From a virus: a stretch of 39,439 bases of DNA. Positions 1 to 8,672 of this stretch are shown here, in pieces. Numbering within the stretch: position 1 is the stretch's first letter; the number at the start of each line of letters is the position of its first letter. A program made the translations under genes and the position numbers. The stretch covers positions 1 through 39,439 of the IMG/VR virus record IMGVR_UViG_3300035698_005395. One strand, given 5' to 3'. The notes below the pieces were generated by a model. The model was not told the DNA's origin, made no database searches, and saw only the letters and a list, made by a program, of their open reading frames with translations.

Positions 1-25
1 GATCGGTATAAGAGACGGTGAGAAA

Positions 26-241
26 ATGGATGAAGAACTTGTGTCAGAGCATGAGTCCAAGAGGACTTACGTATATAATGACGACTATTATGTTATAATG
101 CCAGATGTACATATAGACAGGGATTATAGATACGTTGAGCACCTTAACAAAGTAGACTTTAAGAGGTTTTCCTCTTCTGATAACGTTAAAGATGTTGAGT
201 ACTTAACAGAGTTACTTAACAAGGGAGGATTTTTAATATGA
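26..241 (+). CDS. hypothetical protein, 71 aa
   Basis: Small acidic, tyrosine-rich protein that I do not recognise. It begins with ATG at 26 behind a weak purine-rich stretch (gacggtgag). Its TGA overlaps the ATG of the next gene (ATGA at 238-241), so the two are probably translationally coupled. That makes a role linked to the downstream sugar-nucleotide reductase plausible, but this is inference only. The 25 bases upstream are probably the end of a preceding gene outside the window. Confidence 0.6.
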   Translation: MDEELVSEHESKRTYVYNDDYYVIMPDVHIDRDYRYVEHLNKVDFKRFSSSDNVKDVEYLTELLNKGGFLI

Positions 242-1056
242 AAGTTTTAGTATTAGGTAAGAATGGGATGCTTGGTAGATACGTTCATAATTATTTAATA
301 GACAAATATGAGGTGACTGGTACTACAAGAGCTCAGTTGGATGCTGTGACTGCTGATAAAGCTTTTATAGCTAGTAACATAAAGCCTGGTGACGTGGTTA
401 TAAACTGTGTAGGAGTTATAAAACAAAGACAAGGAGCAAGCAGACTGGATTTTGTAGCTGCCAACACGATGTTTCCTTTATTGTTACAAGAGGCTTGTAG
501 AGAAAAGGATGCCCATCTTATTCACATAACTACAGATTGTGTTTATGACGGGTCACAGGGGAGGTATTCTGAGGACTCGTCACATACCGCTAAAGATTTG
601 TACGGAGTATCTAAATCTTTAGGAGAGCCTGAAGGAGCCTCGGTCATAAGGACCTCTATAATTGGAGAAGAATTAACAGGCAAGCTGTCATTGTTGGAGT
701 GGGTTAAAGCCCAAGCAGGTAAGGAAGTCAATGGGTACACCAATCATTATTGGAACGGTATAACTTGTTTACAATTTGCCAAGTTATGCGATCATATTAT
801 ATACAGTAGGCTGTTTTGGAAAGGGGTCAAACATGTATACGCTCCCCATACAGTTTCTAAATATCAATTATTGAAAATGATCTCATCTGCTTATGATTTA
901 AATGTAACGGTGAATGCTCATGAAACTTTTGATCCTTGTGATCGAAGTCTGTTTACTAATAGATATGATGTGGAGTTCCCAATGCCTGAATTGGAAGTTC
1001 AGTTGAGACAGTTGAGTCATTATGAGTTAATAGATATAGGTGATAAATATGCTTAA
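238..1056 (+). CDS. RmlD-like dTDP-4-dehydrorhamnose reductase (SDR family)
   Basis: A 272-residue extended short-chain dehydrogenase of the RmlD substrate-binding family. Visible are an N-terminal Rossmann glycine motif (GKNGMLG, residues 7-13), NCVGVI near 56-61, the TTDCVYDG segment near 98-105 and the catalytic YGVSK (Tyr-x-x-x-Lys) near 122-126 followed by GE. RmlD enzymes reduce dTDP-4-keto-L-rhamnose with NAD(P)H in the cytoplasm. In a phage this fits surface-glycan or nucleotide-sugar modification. It overlaps the next gene by 8 nt, and that gene is also a sugar-pathway homologue, which supports a small sugar operon. The exact substrate is not deducible. Confidence 0.82.
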   Translation: MKVLVLGKNGMLGRYVHNYLIDKYEVTGTTRAQLDAVTADKAFIASNIKPGDVVINCVGVIKQRQGASRLDFVAANTMFPLLLQEACREKDAHLIHITTDCVYDGSQGRYSEDSSHTAKDLYGVSKSLGEPEGASVIRTSIIGEELTGKLSLLEWVKAQAGKEVNGYTNHYWNGITCLQFAKLCDHIIYSRLFWKGVKHVYAPHTVSKYQLLKMISSAYDLNVTVNAHETFDPCDRSLFTNRYDVEFPMPELEVQLRQLSHYELIDIGDKYA

Positions 1057-1555
1057 TGAGATGTGTTCGAAAGTAAAATTAATAGTTAGCGAGGTCGACG
1101 GTATTATCACTGAAGGCCTCTCTCCCATCGATAACATGGGGAATACATTATTTAAACTTTACTATATGAGGGACTTCGAAGTTATAAATTTGCTCAAAAA
1201 GGACTATATTTTCGTGTTTTTGTCCTCGGATAATAATGTATCCTATAACTATATGAGATCCAAGAATTTGCCATTCTTCTGGGCCAAGGACGATAAGAAG
1301 CATGCTTTGATGGACATTATGAAACGTTATAGGGTGTCACCAGAGGAAGTTATATACATAGGTAGTCTGTTTTCTGACATAGAATGTATGAACATGGTGC
1401 CGCTGTCCTTTTGTCCTAATGATAGTGCTCCACCACTACAAAGAATAATAAGTTCCAGGAAAGAATTGTATGACGGTGTGCTCAATGTGTTTGGTGGCGG
1501 CGGGGTCATAGGTGAGATTTATGATGTGTTGTCACGTTTAAGATTTAACAAATAG
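1049..1555 (+). CDS. KdsC-like HAD protein, catalytic Asp replaced
   Basis: A 168-residue protein aligning over its whole length with KdsC-type HAD phosphatases (Kdo-8-phosphate phosphatase, or the C-terminal domain of NeuA-like cytidylyltransferases). Family features are the DVDG-like motif near residue 14, MRDFEVI after the first strand, FLSS as motif II, a Lys-Lys-x-AL motif, YIGSLFSD as the GDDxxD equivalent and a Gly-rich tail GGGGVIGE. The nucleophile position reads Glu (SEVDG instead of DVDG) and the metal-binding Asp of GDD reads Ser. Phosphatase activity is therefore doubtful and a binding or regulatory role is possible. ATG 1049 is preferred over an upstream GTG at 1040. It overlaps the RmlD-like gene. 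Confidence 0.7.
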   Translation: MLNEMCSKVKLIVSEVDGIITEGLSPIDNMGNTLFKLYYMRDFEVINLLKKDYIFVFLSSDNNVSYNYMRSKNLPFFWAKDDKKHALMDIMKRYRVSPEEVIYIGSLFSDIECMNMVPLSFCPNDSAPPLQRIISSRKELYDGVLNVFGGGGVIGEIYDVLSRLRFNK

Positions 1556-1578
1556 AAAAGGATAAGGAGGGAATAATT

Positions 1579-1998
1579 ATGAGTAGAGAAACTGTTATTG
1601 CAGAGAACAATGAGAGTAAGGCCCTTAACTTGGCTTACCAAAAACTTTGTAGTCGAATAAATGAACAACTTTTGGCCACAAATAGAAAGTGTGGGGTAAA
1701 GTCCCCTAAGATTCTGGTCCTAGGCACTAAGGATTTTGCTTTGTGTATGGAGCTGGTAGATAGGGGTAGTGTAAACTGTGATATAAAGGTAGGGAGTCCT
1801 CCAGACGGTCTTAAATTGTGGAACATACCTATCTATGTTAACCCTGAAGCAGAGAGGTTTGTTATGATAGTGATAGCAAGCGGAGATCTTATTGATAACA
1901 TATTTAATTTCGCAGATTCATTAAGTTATAGGCTTTCCTTTAATGAGTTAGATGATTTAATAAATGATAATCTTACAGAAGACAACAAATTGGTTTAA
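1579..1998 (+). CDS. hypothetical protein, 139 aa
   Basis: A 139-residue soluble protein with no family I recognise. ATG 1579 follows a strong ribosome-binding site (aaggaggg). The middle contains a strand-rich segment (PKILVLGTKDFAL) that could be the start of a Rossmann-like or PEP-phosphonomutase-like fold, but no diagnostic motif is present. The C-terminus is acidic. It ends just before the TTGACA promoter at 2004, so it is probably the last gene of the sugar operon. Confidence 0.6.
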   Translation: MSRETVIAENNESKALNLAYQKLCSRINEQLLATNRKCGVKSPKILVLGTKDFALCMELVDRGSVNCDIKVGSPPDGLKLWNIPIYVNPEAERFVMIVIASGDLIDNIFNFADSLSYRLSFNELDDLINDNLTEDNKLV

Positions 1999-2003
1999 AG
2001 GAC

Positions 2004-2031
2004 TTGACAAATAGAAATTGATGCTTAAGTT
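2004..2031 (+). promoter_or_regulatory. sigma70-like promoter (family 1)
   Basis: TTGACA (2004-2009), 16-nt spacer ending TGCT, then TAAGTT (2026-2031). The -10 is poor but the arrangement matches nine other copies in the window. It would drive the clamp-loader/polymerase operon. Confidence 0.55.
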
Positions 2032-2055
2032 AGGGACTGAGAAAAGGAGAGTTTT

Positions 2056-3123
2056 ATGCTTATTAGACGTGACACACGGTCAGGAGCCAATGATATTACG
2101 ACTGTTTATAGACCCTGTAAGATTGACGAGATGCTTGGTAACGCTACAAACAAAAGAATCATAAAGAGTGGGTTAGACAAGAAGAACACTCCACATATTA
2201 TGTTCTTTACAGGTCCTGCTGGTTGTGGTAAGACTACCGCCGCCAGAATTATAGCCTTGGGTTTGAATTGTCAGGAGGGTATAGGCTCAGAGCCCTGCCT
2301 CAAGTGTGATTGTTGTAAAGAGATTCTTAACTACAACAGTATGGATGTGGCTGAGATAAACGTAGCCAGTACTGGTACAAAGGGAGACGTTAAAGATATA
2401 GTAAGTAGCCTTGCCTCGGCACCCTTCAGTTCTAAATTCAAAGTGCTAATCTTCGATGAAGCCCATGCCCTTACTACCGCCAGCGTTAATTTGTTGTTGA
2501 AAGTTGTAGAGGATGGCTACCATCATGTGTACTTTATTTTTTGTACAGACCAACCTGACTTAATTAAAGAAAAAGCTTTTCACAGCAGAACAAAACAGTC
2601 CCGTTTAAATTTTGGACGATTACCAAATGAGCTTATAGAAGGGCTCCTTATAAATGTCTGTGAGTTTGAGGGTATGAACTATACCCGCCCAATTGTCAGC
2701 TTCATAACTGAGACCGCAGAGGGTGTGTCAAGAGACGCTCTTGGCTGGCTAAAGATGGTTGAGGACGAGGGCTCGTGGGATCTTGATATTGCTAAAGAGG
2801 TTATAACTGGATCAATTCTTGATGAACAAAACCCACAGATTATAGAGTTAAGTCGGGCGTTGATAAAACAAGAGTGGGCTACCTCTCTGGCCTTGTTTAA
2901 AGAGTTGAAGACAGTTAAGGGATTTAATATCGAATCAACAAGGATGGCAGTAGCTGGCTACTTTGCCGGATGTTTGAGAAAGGAGAGGAATTTATCTAAA
3001 GCTAAGAGGTACTCTAACATTCTTGACGTATTAACGGTACCTATCTATGACCAAGGAAAAAATGCCGATAACAAGTTTGTTAATTACCTATTCAAAATAA
3101 TAGAAATAATGGTTGTGAAATAA
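2056..3123 (+). CDS. DNA polymerase III gamma/tau-like clamp-loader AAA+ subunit
   Basis: A 355-residue AAA+ ATPase resembling DnaX/RfcS clamp-loader subunits. Visible are Walker A GPAGCGKTT (near residues 53-61), the zinc-binding cysteine cluster typical of DnaX between Walker A and B (C-x8-C-x2-C-x2-C near 73-88) and Walker B LIFDEAH (near 131-137). An SRT-like sensor region with HSRTKQSRLNF is near 175-186. The length fits a gamma-like protein with no tau extension. It would load the sliding clamp, presumably for the family A polymerase encoded just downstream. ATG 2056 follows aaggaga. No second clamp-loader or clamp gene is seen in the window. Confidence 0.85.
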   Translation: MLIRRDTRSGANDITTVYRPCKIDEMLGNATNKRIIKSGLDKKNTPHIMFFTGPAGCGKTTAARIIALGLNCQEGIGSEPCLKCDCCKEILNYNSMDVAEINVASTGTKGDVKDIVSSLASAPFSSKFKVLIFDEAHALTTASVNLLLKVVEDGYHHVYFIFCTDQPDLIKEKAFHSRTKQSRLNFGRLPNELIEGLLINVCEFEGMNYTRPIVSFITETAEGVSRDALGWLKMVEDEGSWDLDIAKEVITGSILDEQNPQIIELSRALIKQEWATSLALFKELKTVKGFNIESTRMAVAGYFAGCLRKERNLSKAKRYSNILDVLTVPIYDQGKNADNKFVNYLFKIIEIMVVK

Positions 3124-3142
3124 AGAATTGGAGGCAAGAAAT

Positions 3143-5047
3143 ATGTCAATGCTCGCTACAGCAGGTGTACCGTTACCTAAACCTAACTATAAGTATATAA
3201 CCAGGGAAGAGGACGTCGGTCCAGCTTTAGAAGACATACTTAGATATCCACGTTTACCTATAGATACAGAAGCAACAAGTTTAGATCCTTATGAGGCCAA
3301 AATAACTTTGGTCCAAGTCGGTCTTCAAAACATGGCTTATGTTTTTGATGTAAGGCACGACACAGAACACAGCAATGTCCATTTGAGTATGCTAGATCCT
3401 GTATTAAATAATCCTAACATATTAAAGGTTCTACAGAACGCAGTTTTCGATATGAAGTTGATAAAGTTGTCAAGAGGTTACTATCTAAAAAACATATATG
3501 ATACCATGCTTGCGGAACAGCTCTTTAATCTAGGTATATCAATGAAGGGTGCCGACTTGGCATCTCTTGTTCTTAAGTACCTTGGATTGACTATAGATAA
3601 AGAACCATCTAATACTTTTTCGGATTATAACAGGGAGTTTGAACGGTATCAACTGGAGTACGCAGCCAATGATGTACTTATACTCAATGAGATCATGGAT
3701 GCACAGCTTAACCTTATAAGGAGTCACGGATTTGAAGATGTAAGCCGTTTAGAATTTGAGTTTACGGTCCCTATGTGTGAAATGGAGTTGAACGGTATTA
3801 CGATCGACCAAGTGGCTTGGCAAGAAATGATGATCGATATTGCTGATGAACGAGATGATTTGGAGCGGAGGCTTTCAGCTGCTCTTTCTGAAAAGGAGGA
3901 CCAGGTAACGTTGTTTGGTACGTCATTGATCAACTTGAATAGCCCTATACAGCTTAAGAAGGTATTATTCAAATATGGGATTAAGCTGGAGAATACCAGT
4001 GTAGATAGTTTAGGCAAACATAGAGGTATACCTATTATAGATCAGCTTCTTGACTATAGGAAAGCACAAAAATTAGTTTCCACTTACGGTCAAGCTCTGT
4101 TAGATAGGATAAATCCAGTAACTGGTAGACTTCATACTACCTTCAGACAGATGGTTTCGACTGGGCGTATGTCAAGTGCCAGACCTAATCTACAGAACAT
4201 TCCAAAGAAGCAGAAGTATAGGAGTGGTTTTACAGCAAAGAACGATGATTACGTGTTGATAACAGCTGATATGTCAGGGGCCGAGTTGAGAATACTTGGT
4301 AACGTTTCAGAGGACGAGATCTTTATAGATTGTTATGCTAACGGTATCGATTTACATACCAGAACTGCTAAAGAAGTTTTTGGTGACCCCCATCGTAGGG
4401 GAGATGCCAAGGCTATCAATTTCGGTCTTTGTTATGGATTGACAAAGTTTGGTTTGGCCAGACGTTTGGGTATAACTGACAAAGAAGCCGACAAAATGAT
4501 CACTATATATTTTGAACGTTACAGCGGAGTCAAGAAATATCTTGATAAAGCTGGCAGAGATGGGGTTAGAAATAGATTCAGTAAAACTGTAAGTGGGCGT
4601 AAGAGATTTTATAGTTTGCCTCCTTACTCACATCCTGACTATAAGAGACAGTCTGCTTCTGTTGAGAGACAGTCAAAGAACGCTGGTATTCAAGGAGCTA
4701 ACGCTGACACTATTAAACAGTCTATGATTTATTTGGTGGATCGTCTAGAGAAGGGTGGTTATGATGCTAAACTGGTACTTACAGTTCATGATGAAGTAGT
4801 GGTTGAGTGCCATAAAGATCAGCAGTATGAAGTATCAGAGTTGGTAGCCAAGTCTCTAGAAGATGGATTTGGTTACTACTTTAGTCTAATTCCAATGGAG
4901 ACTGATGCTCTTATAGGGCCGTGTTGGCTAAAGAGTTGTTGTGAGGATGAAGCATCAGGTAAAGAATGTGGCGGATCAGAAATGACATTTGTTGAAGAGA
5001 ATGGTAAAAAGAAACTTATATGTAAAAAATGTGGAGCGGAGCAATAA
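3143..5047 (+). CDS. DNA polymerase, family A, with 3'-5' exonuclease and C-terminal zinc ribbon
   Basis: A 634-residue replicative-type family A (Pol I-like) DNA polymerase. The N-terminal DEDDy exonuclease shows IDTEATSL (D41/E43), NAVFDMKL and YAANDV. The polymerase domain has motif A ITADMSGAELRIL, motif B RRGDAKAINFGLCYG (a Phe at the E. coli F762 position) and motif C VLTVHDEVVVE. No 5'-3' exonuclease domain is present. After the usual C-terminus there is an extra tail with paired cysteines ending ICKKCGAEQ that looks like a zinc ribbon, which is unusual for this family. ATG 3143 has a GGAG 9 nt upstream and is preferred to the in-frame TTG at 3128. The stop overlaps the dUTPase start (TAATG). 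Confidence 0.95.
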   Translation: MSMLATAGVPLPKPNYKYITREEDVGPALEDILRYPRLPIDTEATSLDPYEAKITLVQVGLQNMAYVFDVRHDTEHSNVHLSMLDPVLNNPNILKVLQNAVFDMKLIKLSRGYYLKNIYDTMLAEQLFNLGISMKGADLASLVLKYLGLTIDKEPSNTFSDYNREFERYQLEYAANDVLILNEIMDAQLNLIRSHGFEDVSRLEFEFTVPMCEMELNGITIDQVAWQEMMIDIADERDDLERRLSAALSEKEDQVTLFGTSLINLNSPIQLKKVLFKYGIKLENTSVDSLGKHRGIPIIDQLLDYRKAQKLVSTYGQALLDRINPVTGRLHTTFRQMVSTGRMSSARPNLQNIPKKQKYRSGFTAKNDDYVLITADMSGAELRILGNVSEDEIFIDCYANGIDLHTRTAKEVFGDPHRRGDAKAINFGLCYGLTKFGLARRLGITDKEADKMITIYFERYSGVKKYLDKAGRDGVRNRFSKTVSGRKRFYSLPPYSHPDYKRQSASVERQSKNAGIQGANADTIKQSMIYLVDRLEKGGYDAKLVLTVHDEVVVECHKDQQYEVSELVAKSLEDGFGYYFSLIPMETDALIGPCWLKSCCEDEASGKECGGSEMTFVEENGKKKLICKKCGAEQ

Positions 5048-5490
5048 TGAATGATATAAAAGTGTATTATAAGAAGTTACATGAGAAGGCTAAGATTCCG
5101 ATTTATGCGAGACCAGGTGATGTGGCGTGTGATTTATACGCCGTCGAGGATTGTGCTATTCCAGTAGGAGAGAGAAGATTAATACCATTTGGTTTTGCCA
5201 TGGAAATTCCAGAAGGATTCGAAGCCCAGATTAGGCCACGCAGTGGTCTTGCTGTTGAGTATGGGGTTACCGTACTTAATTCACCCGGAACTATAGATGC
5301 TGGATACAGGGGGGAGATTAAGACCCCGTTAATAAATCACGGAGAGGGTACTTTTTATGTTAATGTAGGGGACAGAGTAGCACAGATGAAATTTGCTCCG
5401 GTATTTACTGGGCATTTTTTGGACGTGGGCTATAACGAATTAAGTGTCACAGCAAGAGGTGTTGGTGGCATGGGTCACTCAGGAAGATAA
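5047..5490 (+). CDS. dut: dUTP diphosphatase (dUTPase), trimeric type
   Basis: A 147-residue trimeric dUTPase that hydrolyses dUTP to dUMP and PPi, keeping uracil out of DNA and feeding dTMP synthesis. The motifs appear in order: GDVACDLYA (motif 1), RPRSGLA (motif 2), NSPGTIDAGYRGE (motif 3, with the catalytic Asp), GDRVAQM (motif 4) and a C-terminal ARGVGGMGHSGR arm (motif 5, slightly variant). ATG 5047 overlaps the polymerase TAA by one base, showing translational coupling. It sits between DNA polymerase and ribonucleotide reductase, a typical phage nucleotide-metabolism arrangement. Confidence 0.95.
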   Translation: MNDIKVYYKKLHEKAKIPIYARPGDVACDLYAVEDCAIPVGERRLIPFGFAMEIPEGFEAQIRPRSGLAVEYGVTVLNSPGTIDAGYRGEIKTPLINHGEGTFYVNVGDRVAQMKFAPVFTGHFLDVGYNELSVTARGVGGMGHSGR

Positions 5491-5508
5491 TAGGAGGTAG
5501 TAATATAT

Positions 5509-7242
5509 ATGGGAAATTCAAAGTTGTCTGATAATGCCTTACAAATTGCGGAATCGAGGTACTTTATGCCCGGCGAGACCTGGCAAGACTGTGCCGCGAG
5601 AGTGGGTTCCGAAGCAGCTGTAGTTGAGAACGGTCACATGAAGAAGTTTGCCGATGAGTTTTCAGAGATAATTTATAATATGGATTTTCTTCCAGGCGGA
5701 AGAATTTTAAGAAATAGTAGAAGAGCAAGCGGGTCGTTGTTCAATTGCTATGTGTTGCCCCTTGGGGATTCAATAGAAGAGATTGGCTCTTATCTAAAAG
5801 ACTCACTGATCCTGTGGAGTGAGGGTGGTGGTGTTGGTTGTAACTTGTCGTTCTTGCGACCAAGAGGGGCGATCATTAAGAGAAAGGGAGGTAGCTCTTC
5901 AGGTCCAGTTAGTTTTTTGGAGGCCGCTGATGCTGTTGCTGGCACCATTGAAAGTGGTGGACAACGTCGTGCTGCTGCTATTGCTTGTATGAATGCTACG
6001 CATCCTGATATTATGGAGTTTATAGATGCTAAATTAGTACATGGTAAGCTTTCGCACTTCAATATATCTGTGGCAGTTACCGAGGATTTTCTTGAAACTG
6101 TGGAGGCTAATAAAGAATGGCAGTTTAAATTTGCTCAACAGAACTATGGCACCATTAGAGCGAGAGATATTTGGGACAAAGTAATAAAGAATATGGTAGA
6201 GTGTGCTGAGCCTGGACTAATCAATTGGGACAATTTGAGAAGTAACAACTCTTACTATTTCGATCCAATTCTTTCCACCAATCCATGTGGTGAAGTTCCT
6301 TTGGCATCTTATGGAGTTTGTAACTTAGGCTCCTTGGTTCTGCCTCACTTCATTACGGGTAATGTAAACACCAACTGGAAGAAATTGGAGAGAGTAATAA
6401 GAACCGCTGTTAGATTTCTCGACAACATTATAGACACCAATAAGTATGTGTTGAGAGAGATCGATATTAAGGCCCACAATGGACGTAGAATCGGTCTTGG
6501 GGTAATGGGTATGGCCGAGTATCTATTTGCCAAGAAAGTCCGATATGGGTCAGATAAGGCTGTGGCAGAGGTGGAGAAATTGATGAGGTTCATCAGAGAC
6601 ACTGCTTATCAGGCCTCCATAGAGCTTGCTGCGGAGAAAGGGGCATTTCCTAAGTTCGATCCTATCGAGTATGGTAAAGCCCACTTTGTTAGAACGTTGC
6701 CAGCAGCTATACGTATGGATATAAAAGCTAAAGGTATACGTAATGTTACTACTATGGCTATGGCTCCTACAGGTACTATTAGTTTACTGCCTGAAGTTAG
6801 TTCTGGTATTGAGCCTCTATTTAGAAAAGCTTATATGAGACGGGATCGTGTTAGTGAAAGAATGTATGTTCATCCTGTGTATAGGGAGCTACTTACATCC
6901 GACAATCCTGATGTTGCTCACGAAGATTGGTACGTTGATACGGATGATCTAACGCCCGCTGACCATTTTGAAACTCAGGTAGCAGTTCAGAAGTTTACTG
7001 ATGGTGCCGTGTCAAAGACCATCAATATGCCCAAGGGAACAACACCAGAGGAGTTAAGTAAGCTTACACTTGAGTATATCTATGATCTCAAGGGAGCTAC
7101 AGTTTATGTAGATGGGAGTAGAGAAGGTCAAATTCTTAATAAGGTAACTGAAGAGGAAGTTTTGGAGTATTTAGTGACAGACTTACTCGCCGGGGCTGAT
7201 GTGGCGTCCGTTCAATGTGCCAATGGAAAATGTGATATTTAA
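5509..7242 (+). CDS. nrdJ: adenosylcobalamin-dependent (class II) ribonucleotide reductase
   Basis: A 577-residue class II ribonucleotide reductase, converting ribonucleotides to deoxyribonucleotides with a B12-derived radical. Visible are LPGGRILRN, FNCYV (N-terminal redox cysteine), SEGGGVGCNLSFLRPRG, the active-site NPCGEVPL and CNLGSL segments, MAPTGTISL (phosphate-binding PTGT) and a C-terminal CANGKC cysteine pair used for re-reduction. The length fits monomeric or dimeric phage NrdJ with no ATP cone, so overall activity regulation is probably absent. No NrdB, NrdG or thioredoxin gene is seen nearby. It needs host cobalamin. ATG 5509 follows taggaggtag. Confidence 0.95.
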   Translation: MGNSKLSDNALQIAESRYFMPGETWQDCAARVGSEAAVVENGHMKKFADEFSEIIYNMDFLPGGRILRNSRRASGSLFNCYVLPLGDSIEEIGSYLKDSLILWSEGGGVGCNLSFLRPRGAIIKRKGGSSSGPVSFLEAADAVAGTIESGGQRRAAAIACMNATHPDIMEFIDAKLVHGKLSHFNISVAVTEDFLETVEANKEWQFKFAQQNYGTIRARDIWDKVIKNMVECAEPGLINWDNLRSNNSYYFDPILSTNPCGEVPLASYGVCNLGSLVLPHFITGNVNTNWKKLERVIRTAVRFLDNIIDTNKYVLREIDIKAHNGRRIGLGVMGMAEYLFAKKVRYGSDKAVAEVEKLMRFIRDTAYQASIELAAEKGAFPKFDPIEYGKAHFVRTLPAAIRMDIKAKGIRNVTTMAMAPTGTISLLPEVSSGIEPLFRKAYMRRDRVSERMYVHPVYRELLTSDNPDVAHEDWYVDTDDLTPADHFETQVAVQKFTDGAVSKTINMPKGTTPEELSKLTLEYIYDLKGATVYVDGSREGQILNKVTEEEVLEYLVTDLLAGADVASVQCANGKCDI

Positions 7243-7251
7243 GGAGGCATT

Positions 7252-7875
7252 GTGAAGATTTATTTATGTGCTAGAGAAGCTGATTTATTTAAAGCATGGC
7301 AATTTTATTGCGACCATCATGATTTTGTTGAGGTCACTAAACAAGATATTATGTCTATAAAAGCTGACGCCATAGTTAGTCCAGCAAATTCGTTTGGTTA
7401 TATGACAGGTGGAATAGACCTTTTATATAAGAATTACCTTGGCCAGAAGATGGAAGACGACCTTAGGCAAATACTTGCTGATAAATATAATTATGAGTTA
7501 CCTGTAGGTATAGCTGTGTCTGTGCCATTGACTAACACTCCACCTACAGTTGCTTATAAATATATGATCTCTGCCCCAACTATGAGAGTGCCTGTGGTTG
7601 TTAAACACACCATCAATGCTTTTTTGGCAGCTAAGGCAGCCCTCATAGAGGCGGAAAAACTAGGGGTGGAAAGTGTAGTCTTTCCTGGCTTGGGAACTGG
7701 TACTGGTACATTATCGGCCCGTGATTGTGCTACACAAGTCAACGCTGCTATAAATTATGTGTTGTTAGAGAGGAGACATATCACTGGCCCGAAATCGTTT
7801 TACGAGGAACATGATTATATGATAAGAAATATAGTAACTAAATCCTGGCTGGCCGTTCAAAGGGGGAGGGTATAG
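7252..7875 (+). CDS. macro-domain (ADP-ribose-binding) protein
   Basis: A 207-residue stand-alone macro domain. SPANSFGYMTGGID (residues about 43-56) matches the Asn/Gly ADP-ribose-binding loop, and PGLGTGTGTL (about 143-152) matches the phosphate-binding loop. Macro domains bind or hydrolyse ADP-ribose, ADP-ribose-1''-phosphate or ADP-ribosyl modifications. In phages they may process tRNA-splicing by-products or counter NAD-based defence, which is inference here. The start is GTG at 7252 behind aaggagg. It ends in TAG, and the next gene's ATG lies 3 nt later in the same frame. Confidence 0.85.
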   Translation: MKIYLCAREADLFKAWQFYCDHHDFVEVTKQDIMSIKADAIVSPANSFGYMTGGIDLLYKNYLGQKMEDDLRQILADKYNYELPVGIAVSVPLTNTPPTVAYKYMISAPTMRVPVVVKHTINAFLAAKAALIEAEKLGVESVVFPGLGTGTGTLSARDCATQVNAAINYVLLERRHITGPKSFYEEHDYMIRNIVTKSWLAVQRGRV

Positions 7876-7878
7876 AAT

Positions 7879-8472
7879 ATGAGATTAGGTTTTGATATTG
7901 ATGAAGTAGTAGTAAATCTTGCAGACGAGTTTGAAAGTTATCTTCTAGGTACTTACGGGATAAAATGGCCTATAGATTGCTTCACTTACTTTAAGTTTAG
8001 TAAATGTAACTTTCATAAAGACCCAGAGATGAATAGAAAAATTATTGATGATATGACTATTACCGCCAATGACCCAGACTTTCAGTTTACTGCTAAGCCT
8101 TACAAAGAAGCGGCTGCAATGTTAAGAAAGTTTAGAAAGAGTGGTCATTCTCTTCACTTTATTACTAGTAGACCTGTAGTAAATAGAGGTAAAACCATTG
8201 AATGGTTTAGAGTTAATAAGATCCCATTTGACACAGTTGATGTGATAGGTAAAGCGGAGAAAGGTATGGTGGGTAGAGTTCTTAATCTTGATTTTTTTAT
8301 GGATGATTTGGAGGTTCATTTAGAATCTATGTATAAGCACAAGAACCGTTGGTTTAAGGGACTTGGTCTTTTCACTAGACCTTGGAATAAAGATTCCATC
8401 GACGGCAGTAAGTTTATACGTTTTGATAATTGGAAAGAGGTCGAAAGACATCTTGGTATCCATAACAGGTAG
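7879..8472 (+). CDS. HAD-family 5'(3')-deoxyribonucleotidase-like protein
   Basis: A 197-residue HAD phosphatase resembling the NT5C family. The N-terminal FDIDEVVVNL supplies the catalytic DxD, FITSRP is motif II, the Lys of GKAEKG is motif III and FFMDDLEVHL is motif IV. Such enzymes dephosphorylate deoxynucleoside monophosphates, fitting its place beside ribonucleotide reductase and dUTPase. It lies in the same reading frame as the macro-domain gene, separated by one TAG and one Asn codon. Substrate is not deducible. Confidence 0.78.
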   Translation: MRLGFDIDEVVVNLADEFESYLLGTYGIKWPIDCFTYFKFSKCNFHKDPEMNRKIIDDMTITANDPDFQFTAKPYKEAAAMLRKFRKSGHSLHFITSRPVVNRGKTIEWFRVNKIPFDTVDVIGKAEKGMVGRVLNLDFFMDDLEVHLESMYKHKNRWFKGLGLFTRPWNKDSIDGSKFIRFDNWKEVERHLGIHNR

Positions 8473-8480
8473 GAGGTATC

Positions 8481-8672
8481 ATGAAGGTAATCGATGGTAA
8501 ATATTGTTTTAGTCTTAAAGAAATGAACGCTTTGAATGAGGTTTTATTTAGTGCTAGAACCATATTAATGGCTGTAGACAGTTTTGGTGAGGAGGGAGCT
8601 ATAATGGACTTAAGAAGGGGCGTTGCTACGTTAGATGAAGTTACAAAGGAGGATAAATATGGCGGCAGATAA
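8481..8672 (+). CDS. hypothetical protein, 63 aa
   Basis: Small unrecognised protein behind a strong ribosome-binding site (aggaggtatc before ATG 8481). The sequence is mixed and charged with no Cys pairs, signal peptide or membrane segment. Its end overlaps the start of the next gene by 14 nt. Confidence 0.6.
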   Translation: MKVIDGKYCFSLKEMNALNEVLFSARTILMAVDSFGEEGAIMDLRRGVATLDEVTKEDKYGGR

